A stretch of DNA of 6,321 nt from Chloroflexi bacterium RBG_16_64_32 (lineage in GTDB: Bacteria > Chloroflexota > Dehalococcoidia > SM23-28-2 > RBG-16-64-32): the NCBI GenBank assembly GCA_001795235.1, contig MGNZ01000119.1, positions 3,800 to 10,120 of the forward strand. Reading direction: 5' to 3'. Both the position numbers and the translations under genes were made by a program. The notes below the pieces were generated by a model, which was not told the origin of the DNA, made no database searches, and saw nothing but the letters and a program-made list of their open reading frames with translations. Shown piece after piece: positions 5,506 to 6,321 of this stretch. Within the stretch, counting starts at the first letter, position 1. Each line of letters opens with the position of its first letter.

Positions 5506-6312
5506 ATGTTGAGCGCTAGTCGACTACTAATGGTGAAAGGAATCACGGTTCTGGCGGCGATATCGGTGGTTGTGCTGCTGGCGGCGGTGGCCTGCGGCGA
5601 CGGAGATGACGGCGGGGGCGGAGATCAGGCGCCCGCGGCGGACGAGACACCCGCGGCGGACGAGACACCCGTGGCGGATGAGACGCCTGCGGCCGATGGC
5701 GGCGAAGAGGGTGACGGGGGCGGCGAAGGGACCGGGGACCTGGAGGCCCTGGCCGGGGCAGCGGCGGAGGGCGTCACCGCCAATGTGACCTACAGCGTCA
5801 CGACAGAAACGAACGGCGACTCATTCGTAGGGGAGTGGGTGCTGGTGCAACGCCCGCCGGACTCGCGCATTGAGATCGCGGGCACGGAGGCGGGAGAGGA
5901 GTTTCGCACCATCATCATCAACGTGGGCGGCGAGTCCTACCTATGCACGTCCGTCGCCGGCGAGGAGAGCTGTCTGGCCGCCGGGTCCGCGGAGACGGAA
6001 GCGGGGGCGGCCACTCTTAATCCCCTTTTCGATGCGCCTCGCGAGATTGCGGAGGGTGTCTCGGATGCCGGCATTACCGACACGTCTAGCGATAAGATAG
6101 CGGGTCTCGACGCAACCTGCTTCACCGTCAGCGGCGGGCTGGCCAGTCTGGGCGATGGGGAGATTTGCTTCTCTGACGACGGTCTGCTCCTGCGCATGCA
6201 AAGCGAGGTGGCCGGCGCGAGCTCCCTCATCGAGGCGACGTCCGTGGACATGAACGTTACGGACGCGGACTTCGAGCCTCCCTACGACGTCTTGGAGTTG
6301 CCGGGCTACTAG
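5506..6312 (+). CDS. secreted lipoprotein of unknown function (LppX/LolA-like fold possible)
   Basis: This 268-residue protein is probably anchored outside the cytoplasmic membrane by a lipid on Cys30. The N-terminus has a Lys/Arg-containing head, a hydrophobic core (residues 13-28) and AVAC as lipobox; Ala at -3 is less usual than Leu. A disordered Gly/Asp/Glu/Pro-rich linker follows (31-80), including a tandem PAADET-type repeat. The remainder, about 85-268, looks like a beta-rich domain. It has two close cysteine pairs, Cys147/Cys156 and Cys205/Cys221, that could form disulfides outside the cell, and ends with a DADFEPPYDV segment. The pattern of an initial strand with repeated Thr/Ser, then ESYLCT, then a GEICFSDDGLLLRM hairpin recalls LppX/LolA-like lipid-carrier domains, but this is fold-level resemblance only. 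The ATG at 5506 is supported by AGGAGGT. No transcriptional partner is evident. Function not assigned. Confidence 0.85.
   Translation: MLSASRLLMVKGITVLAAISVVVLLAAVACGDGDDGGGGDQAPAADETPAADETPVADETPAADGGEEGDGGGEGTGDLEALAGAAAEGVTANVTYSVTTETNGDSFVGEWVLVQRPPDSRIEIAGTEAGEEFRTIIINVGGESYLCTSVAGEESCLAAGSAETEAGAATLNPLFDAPREIAEGVSDAGITDTSSDKIAGLDATCFTVSGGLASLGDGEICFSDDGLLLRMQSEVAGASSLIEATSVDMNVTDADFEPPYDVLELPGY
5632..5697 (+). repeat. 18-bp tandem repeat in the lipoprotein linker
   Basis: Three consecutive 18-bp units (5632-5649, 5650-5667, 5668-5685) encode PAADET, PAADET and PVADET; a partial fourth (5686-5697) encodes PAAD. The first two units are identical at the DNA level. The third differs at three bases, one of which changes Ala to Val. 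The copy number is in frame and could vary by slippage without breaking the gene, changing only the length of the surface linker. Confidence 0.85.
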
Positions 6313-6321
6313 GCCGTGGCG

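Noticed and set aside
5632..5697. CRISPR-like repeat array
   Set aside because: The units are contiguous with no spacers, in frame, and encode a disordered linker.

Overview
The window is high-GC bacterial DNA, roughly two-thirds G+C by eye. All convincing genes lie on the + strand. It holds eight protein-coding genes and one gene remnant. I see no rRNA, tRNA, CRISPR array or insertion sequence. The lipoprotein style (a Cys followed by a Gly/Asp-rich linker, then a secreted domain with four cysteines), the stand-alone HadA/HadB-like hotdog proteins and the LpxL-family acyltransferase would fit a Chloroflexota-type lineage or another high-GC, non-model group. That assignment is tentative, because no marker gene is present.

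Positions 1-106 hold a candidate sigma70-type promoter, a small GC-rich hairpin in the leader and a ribosome binding site. Positions 107-3932 are a six-gene operon whose genes abut or overlap: FlK-type hotdog thioesterase, HadA/MaoC-N-like dehydratase subunit, HadB/MaoC-like dehydratase subunit with the Asp-His dyad, FabF-type beta-ketoacyl synthase (TTG start), PaaI-type hotdog thioesterase, and LpxL/HtrB-family acyltransferase. Four of the six products are hotdog proteins. Read together, the operon looks like an acyl-chain module. The ketosynthase would extend a chain, the two-subunit dehydratase would remove water from the 3-hydroxyacyl intermediate, one or both thioesterases would release or proofread acyl thioesters, and the acyltransferase would put a chain on a membrane lipid or glycolipid. 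No ketoreductase, enoyl reductase or acyl carrier protein is visible here, so these would have to be supplied from elsewhere.

Positions 3933-4019 are a short intergenic gap with a second weak promoter-like box. It is followed by a 12-TM-type MFS exporter (4020-5315) carrying drug:H+ antiporter motifs A and C. Immediately after its stop, in the same frame, lies about 36 codons that read as the C-terminal end of an alpha/beta hydrolase, including the catalytic-His motif. This is a decayed or deleted gene. Positions 5427-5505 contain a perfect inverted repeat abutting a strong AGGAGG site and a possible 23-codon leader ORF. A secreted lipoprotein (5506-6312) with an 18-bp tandem repeat closes the window.

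The most interesting items are the hotdog-rich acyl-chain operon ending in a membrane acyltransferase, the hydrolase remnant, and the palindrome/leader-ORF arrangement in front of the lipoprotein.
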